From Euptelea pleiosperma (Eukaryota > Streptophyta > Magnoliopsida > Ranunculales > Eupteleaceae): a stretch of 64,000 nucleotides of DNA. The notes under the pieces were generated by a model. It was not told where the DNA came from, did not search any database, and saw only the letters and a program-made list of their open reading frames with translations. The translations under genes were made by a program, and so were the position numbers. Location: positions 16,870,435-16,934,434 of the forward strand of contig CM068546.1 in the NCBI GenBank assembly GCA_035048495.1, given 5' to 3'. The stretch's first letter is position 1, and every line of letters starts with the position of its first letter. Positions 35,501-48,811 of this stretch are shown in pieces.

Positions 35501-38500
35501 ACTGAGTCCAATTTGAGACGTTCACGCACGGATGGAGCTAACTTGTTTCAACTGTCCCGAATCTTGTTCCAACACTTCAAATATGTTGAAACAATAGTAA
35601 TGGAAGAATTCGAGTCTAATTACGAGGTTCGGTTGCGAAAAAGTCACAAGTTATAGGCTTTGGAATGTAACACACAAACTGAGTCCAATTTGAGACGTTG
35701 ACGCACGGAAGGAGCTAACTTGTTTCGACAGTCATAAATCTTGTTCAAACACTTCAAATGTGTTGAATAAATTGTAATGGAAGAATTCGAGTCTAGTTAC
35801 GAGGTCCGGTTGAGAAAAAGTCACAAGTTATAGGCTTCGGAATGTAACACACAAACTGAGTCCAATTTGAGACGTTGACGCACGGAAGGAGCTAACTTGT
35901 TTCGACAGTCATAAATCTTGTTCAAACACTTCAAATGTTTTGAAACAATTGTAATGGAAGAATTCGAGTCTAATTACGTGGTCCGGTTGCGAAAAAGTCA
36001 CAAGTTATAGGCTTCGGAATGTAACACACAAACTGAGTCCAATTTGAGACGTTCACGCACGGATGGAGCTAACTTGTTTCGACTGTCCCGAATCTTGTTC
36101 CAACACTTCAAATGTTTTGAAAAAATAGTAATGGAAGAATTGGAGTCTAATTATGAGGTTCGGTTGCGAAAAAGTCACAAGTTATAGGCTTCGGAATGTA
36201 ACACACAACTGAGTCCAATTTGAGACGTTCACGCACGGATGGAGCTAACTTGTTTCAACTGTCCCGAATCTTGTTCCAACACTTCAAATATGTTGAAACA
36301 ATAGTAATGGAAGAATTCGAGTCTAATTACGAGGTTCGGTTGCGAAAAAGTCACAAGTTATAGGCTTCGGAATGTAACATACAAACTGAGTTCAATTTGA
36401 GACGTTGACGCACGGATGGAGCTAACTTGTTTCGACAGTGATAAATCTTGTTCCAACACTTCAATTGTGTTGAAACAATTGTAATGGAAGAATTCGAGTC
36501 TAATTACGAGGTCCGGTTGCGAAAAAGCCACAAGTTATAGGCTTCGGAATGTAACACACAAACTGAGTCTAATTTGAGACGTTCACGCACGGATGGAGCA
36601 AACTTGTTTCGACTGTCCCGAATCTTGTTCCAACACTTCAAATGTGTTGAAACAATAGTAATGGAAGAATTCGAGTCTAATTACAAGGTTCGGTTGCGAA
36701 AAAGTCACAAGTTATAGGCTTCGGAATGTAACACACAAACTGAGTCCAATTTGAGACGTTGACGCACGGATGGAGCTAACTTGTTTCGCCTATCCCGAAT
36801 CTTGTTCCAATACTTCAAATGTGTTGAAACAATAATAATGGAAGAGTTTGAGTCCAATTACGAGGTTCGATTGCGAAAAAGTCACAAGTTATAGGCTTCG
36901 GAATGTAACACACAACTGAGTCCAATTTGAGACGTTCACGCACGGATGGAGCTAACTTGTTTCAACTGTCCCGAATCTTGTTCCAACACTTCAAATATGT
37001 TGAAACAATAGTAATGGAAGAATTCGAGTCTAATTACGAGGTTCGGTTGCGAAAAAGTCACAAGTTATAGGCTTCGGAATGTAACACACAAACTGAGTCC
37101 AATTTGAGACGTTGACGCACGGAAGGAGCTAACTTGTTTCGACAGTCATAAATCTTGTTCAAACACTTCAAATGTGTTGAAACAATTATAATGGAAGAAT
37201 TCGAGTCTAATTACGAGGTCCGGTTGCGAAAAAGTCACAAGTTGTAGGCTTCGGAATGTAACACACAAACTGAGTCCAATTTCAGACGTTGACGCACGGA
37301 AGGAGCTAACTTGTTTCGACAGTCATAAATCTTGTTCAAACACTTCAAATGTGTTGAAACAATTATAATGGAAGAATTCGAGTCTAATTACGAGGTCCGG
37401 TTGCGAAAAAGTCACAAGTTATAGGCTTCGGAATGTAACACACAAACTGAGTCCAATTTGAGACGTTGACGCACGGATGGAGCTAACTTGTTTCGCCTAT
37501 CCCGAATCTTGTTCCAATACTTCAAATGTGTTGAAACAATAATAATGGAAGAGTTTGAGTCCAATTACGAGGTCCGGTTCCGAAAAAGTCACAAGTTATA
37601 GGCTTCGGAATGTAACACACAAACTAAGTCCAATTTGAGACGTTGACGCACGGATGGAGCTAACTTGTTTTGACTATCACGAATCTTGTTTCAACACTTC
37701 AAATGTGTTGCAACAATAGTAATGGAAGAGTTTGAGTCCAATTACGAGGTCCGGTTGCGAAAAAGTCACAAGTTATAGGCTTCGGAATGTAACACACAAA
37801 CTGAATCCAATTTGAGACGTTGACGCACGGATGGAGCTAACTTGTTTAGCCTATCCTGAATCTTGTTCCAATACTTCAGATGTGTTGAAACAATAATAAT
37901 GGAAGAGTTTGAGTTCAATTACGAGGTCCGATTGCGAAAAAGTCACAAGTTATAGGCTTCGGAATGTAACACACAAACTGAGTCCAATTTGAGACGTTGA
38001 CGCACGGATGGAGCTAACTTGTTTTGACTATCACGAATCTTGTTTCAACACTTCAAATGTGTTGCAACAACAGTAATGGAAGAGTTTGAGTCCAATTACG
38101 AGGTCCGGTTGCGAAAAATTCACAAGTTATAGACTTCGGAATGTAACACACAAACTGAGTCCAATTTGAGACGTTGACGCACGGAAGGAGCTAACTTGTT
38201 TCGACAGTCATAAATCTTGTTCAAACACTTCAAATGTTTTGAAACAATTGTAATAGAAGAATTCGAGTCTAATTACGTGGTCCGGTTGCGAAAAAGTCAC
38301 AAGTTATAGGCTTCGGAATGTAACACACAAACTGAGTCCAATTTGAGACGTTCACGCACGGATGGAGCTAACTTGTTTCGACTGTCCCGAATCTTGTTCC
38401 AACACTTCAAATGTTTTGAAAAAATAGTAATGGAAGAATTGGAGTCTAATTATGAGGTTCGGTTGCGAAAAAGTCACAAGTTATAGGCTTCGGAGTGTAA

Positions 38501-39262
38501 CACACAACTGAGTCCAATTTGAGACGTTCACGCACGGATGGAGCTAACTTGTTTCAACTGTCCCGAATCTTGTTCCAACACTTCAAATATGTTGAAACAA
38601 TAGTAATGGAAGAATTCGAGTCTAATTACGAGGTTCGGTTGCGAAAAAGTCACAAGTTATAGGCTTCGGAATGTAACATACAAACTGAGTCCAATTTGAG
38701 ACGTTGACGCACGGATGGAGCTAACTTGTTTCGACAGTGATAAATCTTGTTCCAACACTTCAATTGTGTTGAAACAATTGTAATGGAAGAATTCGAGTTT
38801 AATTACGAGGTCCGGTAGCGAAAAAGCCACAAGTTATAGGCTTCGGAATGTAACACACAAACTGAGTCTAATTTGAGACGTTCACGCACGGATGGAGCAA
38901 ACTTGTTTCGACTGTCCCGAATCTTGTTCCAACACTTCAAATGTGTTGAAACAATAGTAATGGAAGAATTCGAGTCTAATTACAAGGTTGGGTTGCGAAA
39001 AAGTCACAAGTTATAGGCTTCGGAATGTAACACACAAACTGAGTCCAATTTGAGACGTTGACGCACGGATGGAGCTAACTTGTTTCGCCTATCCCGAATC
39101 TTGTTCCAATACTTCAAATGTGTTGAAACAATAATAATGGAAGAGTTTGAGTCCAATTACGAGGTTCGATTGCGAAAAAGTCACAAGTTATAGGCTTCGG
39201 AATGTAACACACAACTGAGTCCAATTTGAGACGTTCACGCACGGATGGAGCTAACTTGTTTC
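31310..39262 (+). repeat. Middle block Y, copy 2
   Basis: Second copy of 18,754-26,706. It contains one full 33-monomer unit (32,548-38,382) preceded by a 7-monomer unit. A private change is CAACAACAGTAATGG near 38,070. Its last part overlaps the start of the third 33-monomer copy. Confidence 0.88.
32548..38382 (+). repeat. 33-monomer unit, copy 2
   Basis: Markers at 32,548, 34,847, 36,084 and 38,383 reproduce the 13 + 7 + 13 monomer spacing to the base (2,299, 1,237 and 2,299 bp). It follows the 7-monomer triplet directly and is followed immediately by a partial third copy, so copies 2 and 3 are in true tandem. Confidence 0.9.
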
Positions 39263-41773
39263 GACAGTCATAAATCTTGTTCAAACACTTCAAATGTGTT
39301 GAAACAATAGTAATGGAAGAATTCGAGTCTAATTACGAGGTTCGGTTGCGAAAAAGTCACAAGTTATAGGCTTCGGAATGTAACACACAAACTGAGTCCA
39401 ATTTGAGACGTTGACGCACGGAAGGAGCTAACTTGTTTCGACAGTCATAAATCTTGTTCAAACACTTCAAATGTGTTGAAACAATTATAATGGAAGAATT
39501 CGAGTCTAATTACGAGGTCCGGTTGCGAAAAAGTCACAAGTTGTAGGCTTCGGAATGTAACACACAAACTGAGTCCAATTTGAGACGGTGACGCACGGAA
39601 GGAGCTAACTTGTTTCGACAGTCATAAATCTTGTTCAAACACTTCAAATGTGTTGAAACAATTATAATGGAAGAATTCGAGTCCAATTACGAGGTCCGGT
39701 TGCGAAAAAGTCACAAGTTATAGGCTTCGGAATGTAACACACAAACTGAGTCCAATTTGAGACGTTGACGCACGGATGGAGCTAACTTGTTTCGCCTATC
39801 CCGAATCTTGTTCCAATACTTCAAATGTGTTGAAACAATAATAATGGAAGAGTTTGAGTCCAATTACGAGGTCCGGTTCCGAAAAAGTCACAAGTTATAG
39901 GCTTCGGAATGTAACACACAAACTGAGTCCAATTTGAGACGTTGACGCACGGATGGAGCTAACTTGTTTTGACTATCACGAATCTTGTTTCAACACTTCA
40001 AATGTGTTGCAACAATAGTAATGGAAGAGTTTGAGTCCAATTACGAGGTCCGGTTGCGAAAAAGTCACAAGTTATAGGCTTCGGAATGTAACACACAAAC
40101 TGAATCCAATTTGAGACGTTGACGCACGGATGGAGCTAACTAGTTTCGCCTATCCTGAATCTTGTTCCAATACTTCAGATGTGTTGAAACAATAATAATG
40201 GAAGAGTTTGAGTTCAATTACGAGGTCCGATTGCGAAAAAGTCACAAGTTATAGGCTTCGGAATGTAACACACAAACTGAGTCCAATTTGAGACGTTGAC
40301 GCACGGATGGAGCTAACTTGTTTTGACTATCACGAATCTTGTTTCAACACTTCAAATGTGTTGCAACAATAGTAATGGAAGAGTTTGAGTCCAATTACGA
40401 GGTCCGGTTGCGAAAAATTCACAAGTTATAGACTTCGGAATGTAACACACAAACTGAGTCCAATTTGAGACGTTGACGCACGGAAGGAGCTAACTTGTTT
40501 CGACAGTCATAAATCTTGTTCAAACACTTCAAATGTTTTGAAACAATTGTAATGGAAGAATTCGAGTCTAATTACGTGGTCCGGTTGCGAAAAAGTCACA
40601 AGTTATAGGCTTCGGAATGTAACACACAAACTGAGTCCAATTTGAGACGTTCACGCACGGATGGAGCTAACTTGTTTCGACTGTCCCGAATCTTGTTCCA
40701 ACACTTCAAATGTTTTGAAAAAATAGTAATGGAAGAATTGGAGTCTAATTATGAGGTTCGGTTGCGAAAAAGTCACAAGTTATAGGCTTCGGAATGTAAC
40801 ACATAACTGAGTCCAATTTGAGACGTTCACGCACGGATGGAGCTAACTTGTTTCAACTGTCCCGAATCTTGTTCCAACACTTCAAATATGTTGAAACAAT
40901 AGTAATGGAAGAATTCGAGTCTAATTACGAGGTTCGGTGGCGAAAAAGTCACAAGTTATAGGCTTCGGAATGTAACATACAAACTGAGTCCAATTTGAGA
41001 CGTTGACGCACGGATGGAGCTAACTTGTTTTGACAGTGATAAATCTTGTTCCAACACTTCAATTGTGTTGAAACAGTTGTAATGGAAGAATTCGAGTCTA
41101 ATTACAAGGTTCGGTTGCGAAAAAGTCACAAGTTATAGGCTTCGGAATGTAACACACAAACTGAGTCCAATTTGAGACGTTGACGCACGGATGGAGCTAA
41201 CTTGTTTCGCCTATCCCGAATCTTGTTCCAATACTTCAAATGTGTTGAAACAATAATAATGGAAGAGTTTGAGTCCAATTACGAGGTTCGGTTGCTAAAA
41301 AGTCACAAGTTATAGGCTTCGGAATGTAACACACAACTGAGTCCAATTTGAGACGTTCACGCACGGATGGAGCTAACTTGTTTCAACTGTCCCGAATCTT
41401 GTTCCAACACTTCAAATATGTTGAAACAATAGTAATGGAAGAATTCGAGTCTAATTACGAGGTTCGGTTGCGAAAAAGTCACAAGTTATAGGCTTTGGAA
41501 TGTAACACACAAACTGAGTCCAATTTGAGACGTTGACGCACGGAAGGAGCTAACTTGTTTCGACAGTCATAAATCTTGTTCAAACACTTCAAATGTGTTG
41601 AATAAATTGTAATGGAAGAATTCGAGTCTAGTTACGAGGTCCGGTTGAGAAAAAGTCACAAGTTATAGGCTTCGGAATGTAACACACAAACTGAGTCCAA
41701 TTTGAGACGTTGACGCACGGAAGGAGCTAACTTGTTTCGACAGTCATAAATCTTGTTCAAACACTTCAAATGT
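38383..41773 (+). repeat. 33-monomer unit, partial copy 3
   Basis: Matches 32,548-35,938 at an offset of 5,835 bp and breaks at 41,774, where GTGTTGAATAAATTG (type G) replaces GTTTTGAAACAATTG. Private changes include CGGAGTGTAAC (38,495), CTAGTTTCGCC (40,141), ACATAACTG (40,803) and GTTGCTAAAAAG (41,295). The break is the border between the middle and right regions. Confidence 0.88.
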
Positions 41774-42727
41774 GTTGAATAAATTGTAATGGAAGAATTC
41801 GAGTCTAGTTACGAGGTTCGGTTGAGAAAAAGTCACAAGTTATAGGCTTCGGAATGTAACATACAAACTGAGTCCAATTTGAGACGTTGACGCACGGATG
41901 GAGCTAACTTGTTTTGACTGTCACGAATCTTGTTTCAACACTTCAAATGTGTTGCAACAATAGTAATGGAAGAGTTTGAGTCCAATTACGAGGTCCGGTT
42001 GCGAAAAAGTCACAAGTTATAGGCTTCGGAATGTAACACACAAACTGAGTCCAATTTGAGACGTTGACGCACGGATGGAGCTAACTTGTTTTGACTGTCA
42101 CGAATCTTGTTTCAACACTTCAAATGTGTTGCAACAATAGTAATGGAAGAGTTTGAGTCCAATTACGAGGTCCGGTTGCGATAAAGTCACAAGTTATAGG
42201 CTTCGGAATGTAACACACAAACTGAGTCCAATTTGAGACGTTGACGCACGGATGGAGCAAACTTGTTTTGACTGTCACGAATCTTGTTTCAACACTTCAA
42301 ATGTGTTGCAATGATAGTAAAGGAAGAGTTTGAGTCCAATTACGAGGTCCGGTTGCGAAAAAGTCACAAGTTATAGGCTTCGGAATGTAACACACAAACT
42401 GAGTCCAATTTGAGACGTTGACGCACGGATGGAGCTAACTTGTTTCGCCTATCCCGAATCTTGTTCCAATACTTCAAATGTGTTGAAACAATAGTAATGG
42501 AAGAATTCGAGTCTAATTACGAGGTCCGGTTGCGAAAAAGTCACAAGTTATAGGCTTCTGAATGTAACACACAAACTGAGTCCAATTTGAGACGTTGACG
42601 CACGGATGGAGCTAACTTGTTTCGACAGTCATAAATCTTGTTCAAACACTTCAAATGTTTTGAAACAATTGTATTGGAAGAATTCGAGTCTAATTACGAG
42701 GTCCGGTTGCGAAAAAGTCACAAGTTG
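41774..42727 (+). repeat. Array between middle and right blocks: type G then a type C run
   Basis: About five monomers: the end of a type G copy, three successive type C copies of the TGTCAC sub-form (starting near 41,890, 42,067 and 42,244), the last with CAATGATAGTAAAGG, then a type D/A chimera and a CTTCTGAATG copy. The run of identical neighbours contrasts with the alternating order elsewhere and recurs near 51.6-52.0, 53.4-53.8, 56.4-56.8, 58.7-59.1 and 60.5-60.9 kb. Nothing but satellite is present. Confidence 0.8.
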
Positions 42728-44012
42728 TAGGCTTCGGAATGTAACACACAAACTGAGTCCAATTTGAGACGTTCACGCACGGATGGAGCTAACTTGTTTC
42801 GACTGTCCCAAATCTTGGTCCAACACTTCAAATGTGTTGAAACAATAGTAATGGAAGAATTCGAGTCTCATTACGAGGTTCGGTTGCGAAAAAGTCACAA
42901 GTTATAGGCTTCGGAATGTAACACACAAACTGAGTCCAATTTGAGACGTTGACGCACGGATGGAGCTAACTTGTTTCGACAGTCATAAATCTTGTTCAAA
43001 CAGTTCGAATGTGTTGAAACAATTGTAATGGAAGAATTCGAGTCTAATTACGAGGTCCGGTTGCGAAAAAGTCACAAGTTATAGGCTTCGGAATGTAACC
43101 CACAAACTGAGTCCAATTTGAGACGTTCACGCACGGATGGAGCTAACTTGTTTTGACTGTCCCGAATCTTGTTCCAACACTTCAAATATGTTGAAACAAT
43201 AGTATTGGAAGAATTCGTGTCTAATTACGAGGTTCGGTTGCGAAAAAGTCACAAGTTATAGGCTTCGGAATGTAACATACAAACTGAGTCCAATTTGAGA
43301 CGTTGACGCACGGATGGAGCTAACTTGTTTTGACTGTCACGAATCTTGTTTCAACAATTCAAATGTGTTGCAACAATAGTAATGGAAGAGTTTGAGTCCA
43401 ATTACGAGGTCCGGTTGCGAAAAAGTCACAAGTTATAGGCTTCGGAATGTAACACACAAACTGAGTCAAATTTGAGACGTTGACGCACGGATGGAGCTAA
43501 CTTGTTTTGACTGTCACGAATCTTGTTTCAACACTTCAAATGTGTTGCAATGATAGTAATGGAAGAGTTTGAGTCCAATTACGAGGTCCGGTTGCGAAAA
43601 AGTCACAAGTTGTAGGCTTCGGAATGTAACACACAAACTGAGTCCAATTTGAGATGTTGACGCACGGATGGAGCTAACTTGTTTCGCCTATCCCGAATCT
43701 TGTTCCAATACTTCAAATGTGTTGAAACAATAGTAATGGAAGAATTCGAGTCTAATTACGAGGTTCGGTTGCGAAAAAGTCACAAGTTATAGGCTTCGGA
43801 ATGTAACATACAAACTGTGTCCAATTTGAGACGTTGACGCACGGATGGAGCTAACTTGTTTCGACAGTGATAAATCTTGTTCCAACACTTCAATTGTGTT
43901 GAAACAATTGTAATGGAAGAATTCGAGTCTAATTACGAGGTCCGGTTGCGAAAAAGCCACAAGTTATAGGCTTCGGAATGTAACACACAAACTGAGTCTA
44001 ATTTGAGACGTT
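42728..44012 (+). repeat. 8-monomer duplication in the right region, copy 1
   Basis: Matches 44,145-45,429 at an offset of 1,417 bp, which is 8 x 177 plus the single-base insertion near 44,013 (GTTGCACGC). Shared markers are CCCAAATCTTGGTCC, GTCTCATTACG, GTAACCCACAAAC, ATTCGTGTC, CAATGATAG and AACTGTGTCC. This is sequence of the same kind as 4,380-5,560 in the left block. Confidence 0.87.
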
Positions 44013-44144
44013 GCACGCACGGATGGAGAAAACTTGTTTCGACTGTCCCGAATCTTGTTCCAACACTTCAAATGTGTTGAAACAATAGTAATTGAAGAAT
44101 TCGAGTCTAATTACGAGGTTCGGTTGCGAAAAAGTCACAAGTTA

Positions 44145-45429
44145 TAGGCTTCGGAATGTAACACACAAACTGAGTCCAATTTGAGACGTTCACGCACGGA
44201 TGGAGCTAACTTGTTTCGACTGTCCCAAATCTTGGTCCAACACTTCAAATGTGTTGAAACAATAGTAATGGAAGAATTCGAGTCTCATTACGAGGTTCGG
44301 TTGCGAAAAAGTCACAAGTTATAGGCTTCGGAATGTAACACACAAACTGAGTCCAATTTGAGACGTTGACGCACGGATGGAGCTAACTTGTTTCGACAGT
44401 CATAAATCTTGTTCAAACACTTCGAATGTGTTGAAACAATTGTAATGGAAGAATTCGAGTCTAATTACGAGGTCCGGTTGCGAAAAAGTCACAAGTTATA
44501 GGCTTCGGAATGTAACCCACAAACTGAGTCCAATTTGAGACGTTCACGCACGGATGGAGCTAACTTGTTTTGACTGTCCCGAATCTTGTTCCAACACTTC
44601 AAATATGTTGAAACAATAGTAATGGAAGAATTCGTGTCTAATTACGAGGTTCGGTTGCGAAAAAGTCACAAGTTATAGGATTCGCAATGTAACATACAAA
44701 CTGAGTCCAATTTGAGACGTTGACGCACGGATGGAGCTAACTTGTTTTGACTGTCACGAATCTTGTTTCAACACTTCAAATGTGTTGCAACAATAGTAAT
44801 GGAAGAGTTTGAGTCCAATTACGAGGTCCGGTTGCGAAAAAGTCACAAGTTATAGGCTTCGGAATGTAACACACAAACTGAGTCCAATTTGAGACGTTGA
44901 CGCACGGATGGAGCTAACTTGTTTTGACTGTCACGAATCTTGTTTCAACACTTCAAATGTGTTGCAATGATAGTAATGGAAGAGTTTGAGTCCAATTACG
45001 AGGTCCGGTTGCGAAAAAGTCACAAGTTGTAGGCTTCGGAATGTAACACACAAACTGAGTCCAATTTGAGATGTTGACGCACGGATGGAGCTAACTTGTT
45101 TCGCCTATCCCGAATCTTGTTCCAATACTTCAAATGTGTTGAAACAATAGTAATGGAAGAATTCGAGTCTAATTACGAGGTTCGGTTGCGAAAAAGTCAC
45201 AAGTTATAGGCTTCGGAATGTAACATACAAACTGTGTCCAATTTGAGACGTTGACGCACGGATGGAGCTAACTTGTTTCGACAGTGATAAATCTTGTTCC
45301 AACACTTCAATTGTGTTGAAACAATTGTAATGGAAGAATTCGAGTCTAATTACGAGGTCCGGTTGCGAAAAAGCCACAAGTTATAGGCTTCGGAATGTAA
45401 CACACAAACTGAGTCTAATTTCAGACGTT
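44145..45429 (+). repeat. 8-monomer duplication in the right region, copy 2
   Basis: Second copy of 42,728-44,012, directly following it in tandem. It ends in the CACGAACGGATGGTG monomer start, where copy 1 has CACGCACGGATGGAG. It carries TAGGATTCGCAATG near 44,678; the GCAATG is also seen at 4,885, supporting descent from left-type sequence. Confidence 0.85.
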
Positions 45430-46313
45430 CACGAACGGATGGTGAAAACTTGTTTCGACTGTCCCGAATCTTGTTCCAACACTTCAAATGTGTTGAAACA
45501 ATAGTAATGGAAGAATTCGAGTCTAATTACGAGGTTCGGTTGCGAAAAAGTCACAAGTTATAGGCTTCGGAATGTAACACACAAACTGAGTCCAATTTGA
45601 GACGTTGACGCACGGATGGAGCTAACTTGTTTCGCCTATCCCGAATCTTGTTCCAATACTTCAAATGTGTTGAAACAATAGTAATGGAAGAATTCGAGTC
45701 TAATTACGAGGTTCGGTTGCGAAAAAGTCACAAGTTATAGTCTTCGGAATGTAACATACAAACTGTGTCCAATTTGAGACGTTGACGCACGGATGGAGCT
45801 AACTTGTTTCGACAGTGATAAATCTTGTTCCAACACTTCAATTGTGATGAAACAATTGTAATGGAAGAATTCGAGTCTAATTACGAGGTCCGGTTGCGAA
45901 AAAGTCACAAGTTGTAGGCTTCGGAATGTAACACACAAACTGAGTCCAATTTGAGATGTTGACGCACGGATGGAGCTAACTTGTTTCGCCTATCCCGAAT
46001 CTTGTTCCAATACTTCAAATGTGTTGAAACAATAGTAATGGAAGAATTCGAGTCTAATTACGAGGTTCGGTTGCGAAAAAGTCACAAGTTATAGGCTTCG
46101 GAATGTAACATACAAACTGTGTCCAATTTGAGACGTTGACGCACGGATGGAGCTAACTTGTTTCGACAGTGATAAATCTTGTTCCAACACTTCAATTGTG
46201 TTGAAACAATTGTAATGGAAGAATTCGAGTCTAATTACGAGGTCCGGTTGCGAAAAAGCCACAAGTTATAGGCTTCGGAATGTAACACACAAACTGAGTC
46301 TAATTTGAGACGT
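45028..46313 (+). repeat. 5-monomer (885-bp) duplication
   Basis: The stretch from TGTAGGCTTCGG at 45,028 to about 45,429 is repeated from 45,913 to about 46,314, an offset of 885 bp (5 x 177). Both copies hold GAGATGTTG, a type D monomer start with AATAGTAATGG, AACTGTGTCC, type E and AAAGCCAC. Between them lies a chimeric type E monomer with TTGTGATGAAAC and AGTCTTCGG (about 45,739-45,850). Both marks recur near 54,053-54,160 and 61,131-61,240. Confidence 0.8.
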
Positions 46314-46873
46314 TCACGAACGGATGGTGAAAACTTGTTTCGACTGTCCCGAATCTTGTTCCAACACTTCAAATGTGTTGAAACAATAGTAATGGAAGAA
46401 TTCGAGTCTAATTACGAGGTTCGGTTGCGAAAAAGTCACAAGTTATAGGCTTCGGAATGTAACACACAAACTGAGTCCAATTTGAGACGTTGACGCACGG
46501 ATGGAGCTAACTTGTTTCGCCTATCACGAATCTTGTTCCAATACTTCAAATGTGTTGAAACAATAATAATGGAAGAGTTTGAGTCCAATTACGAGGTCCG
46601 GTTCCGAAAAAGTCACAAGTTATAAGCTTCGGAATGTAACACACAAACTGAGTCCAATTTGAGACGTTGACGCACGGATGGAGCTAACTTGTTTTGACTA
46701 TCACGAATCTTGTTTCAACACTTCAAATGTGTTGCAACAATAGTAATGGAAGAGTTTGAGTCCAATTACGAGGTCCGGTTGCGAAAAAGTCACAAGTTAT
46801 AGGCTTCGGAATGTAACACACACACTGAATCCAATTTGAGACGTTGACGCACGGATGGAGCTAACTTGTTTCG

Positions 46874-48409
46874 CCTATCCTGAATCTTGTTCCAATACTT
46901 CAGATGTGTTGAAACAATAATAATGGAAGAGTTTGAGTTCAATTACGAGGTCCGATTGCGAAAAAGTCACAAGTTATAGGCTTCGGAATGTAACACACAA
47001 ACTGAGTCCAATTTGAGACGTTGACGCACGGATGGAGCTAACTTGTTTTGACTATCACGAATCTTGTTTCAACACTTCCAATGTGTTGCAACAATAGTAA
47101 TGGAAGAGTTTGAGTCCAATTACGAGGTCCGGTTGCGAAAAATTCACAAGTTATAGACTTCGGAATGTAACACACAAACTGAGTCCAATTTGAGGCGTTG
47201 ACGCACGGAAGGAGCTAACTTGTTTCGACAGTCATAAATCTTGTTCAAACACTTCAAATATTTTGAAACAATTGTAATGGAAGAATTCGAGTCTAATTAC
47301 GTGGTCCGGTTGCGAAAAAGTCACAAGTTATAGGCTTCGGAATGTAACACACAAACTGAGTCCAATTTGAGACGTTCACGCACGGATGGAGCTAACTTGT
47401 TTAGACTGTCCCGAATCTTGTTCCAACACTTCAAATGTTTTGAAAAAATAGTAATGGAAGAATTGGAGTCTAATTATGAGGTTCGGTTGCGAAAAAGTCA
47501 CAAATTATAGGCTTCGGAATGTAACACACAACTGAGTCCAATTTGAGACGTTCACGCACGGATGGAGCTAACTTGTTTCAACTGTCCCGAATCTTGTTCC
47601 AACACATCAAATATGTTGAAACAATAGTAATGGAAGAATTCGAGTCTAATTACGAGGTTCGGTTGCGAAAAAGTCACAAGTTATAGGCTTCGGAATGTAA
47701 CATACAAACTGAGTCCAATTTGAGACGTTGACGCACGGATGGAGCTAACTTGTTTCGACAGTGATAAATCTTGTTCCAACACTTCAATTGTGTTGAAACA
47801 ATTGTAATGGAAGAATTCGAGTCTAATTACGAGGTCCGGTTGCGAAAAAGCCACAAGTTATAGGCTTCGGAATGTAACACACAAACTGAGTCTAATTTGA
47901 GACGTTCACGCACGGATGGAGCAAACTTGTTTCGACTGTCCCGAATCTTGTTCCAACACTTCAAATGTGTTGAAACAATAGTAATGGAAGAATTCGAGTC
48001 TAATTACAAGGTTCGGTTGCGAAAAAGTCACAAGTTATAGGCTTCGGAATGTAACACACAAACTGAGTCCAATTTGAGACGTTGACGCACGGATGGAGCT
48101 AACTTGTTTCGCCTATCCCGAATCTTGTTCCAATACTTCAAATGTGTTGAAACAATAATAATGGAAGAGTTTGAGTCCAATTACGAGGTTCGGTTGCGAA
48201 AAAGTCACAAGTTATAGGCTTCGGAATGTAACACACAACTGAGTCCAATTTGAGACGTTCACGCACGGATGGAGCTAACTTGTTTCAACTGTCCCGAATC
48301 TTGTTCCAACACTTCAAATATGTTGAAACAATAGTAATGGAAGAATTCGAGTCTAATTACGAGGTTCGGTTGCGAAAAAGTCACAAGTTATAGGCTTCGG
48401 AATGTAACA
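46874..48409 (+). repeat. 16-monomer duplication, copy 1
   Basis: Matches 49,704-51,239 at an offset of 2,830 bp (16 x 177 minus two deletions). It carries the familiar 7-monomer module ending in the GTTTTGAAAAAATAG marker (47,407) and then the E, A, D series. Private changes are TTGAGGCG (47,193), TTTAGACTG (47,403), CACAAATTATAG (47,502) and CACATCAAATATG (47,605). The match ends where CATAC is met by CACAC. Confidence 0.87.
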
Positions 48410-48811
48410 TACAAACAGAGTCCAATTTGAGACGTTGACGCACGGATGGAGCTAACTTGTTTCGACAGTGATAAATCTTGTTCCAACACTTCAATTTTGT
48501 TGAAACAATTGTAATGGAAGAATTCGAGTCTAATTACGAGGTCCGGTTGCGAAAAAGCCACAAGTTATAGGCTTCGGAATGTAACACACAAACTGAGTCT
48601 AATTTGAGACGTTCCCGCACGGATGGAGCAAACTTGTTTCGACAGTCATAAATCTTGTTCAAACACTTCAAATGTGTTGAATAAATTGTAATGGAAGAAT
48701 TCGAGTCTAGTTACGAGGTTCGGTTGAGAAAAAGTCACAAGTTATAGGCTTCGGAATGTAACATACAAACTGAGTCCAATTTGAGACGTTGACGCACGGA
48801 TGGAGCTAACT

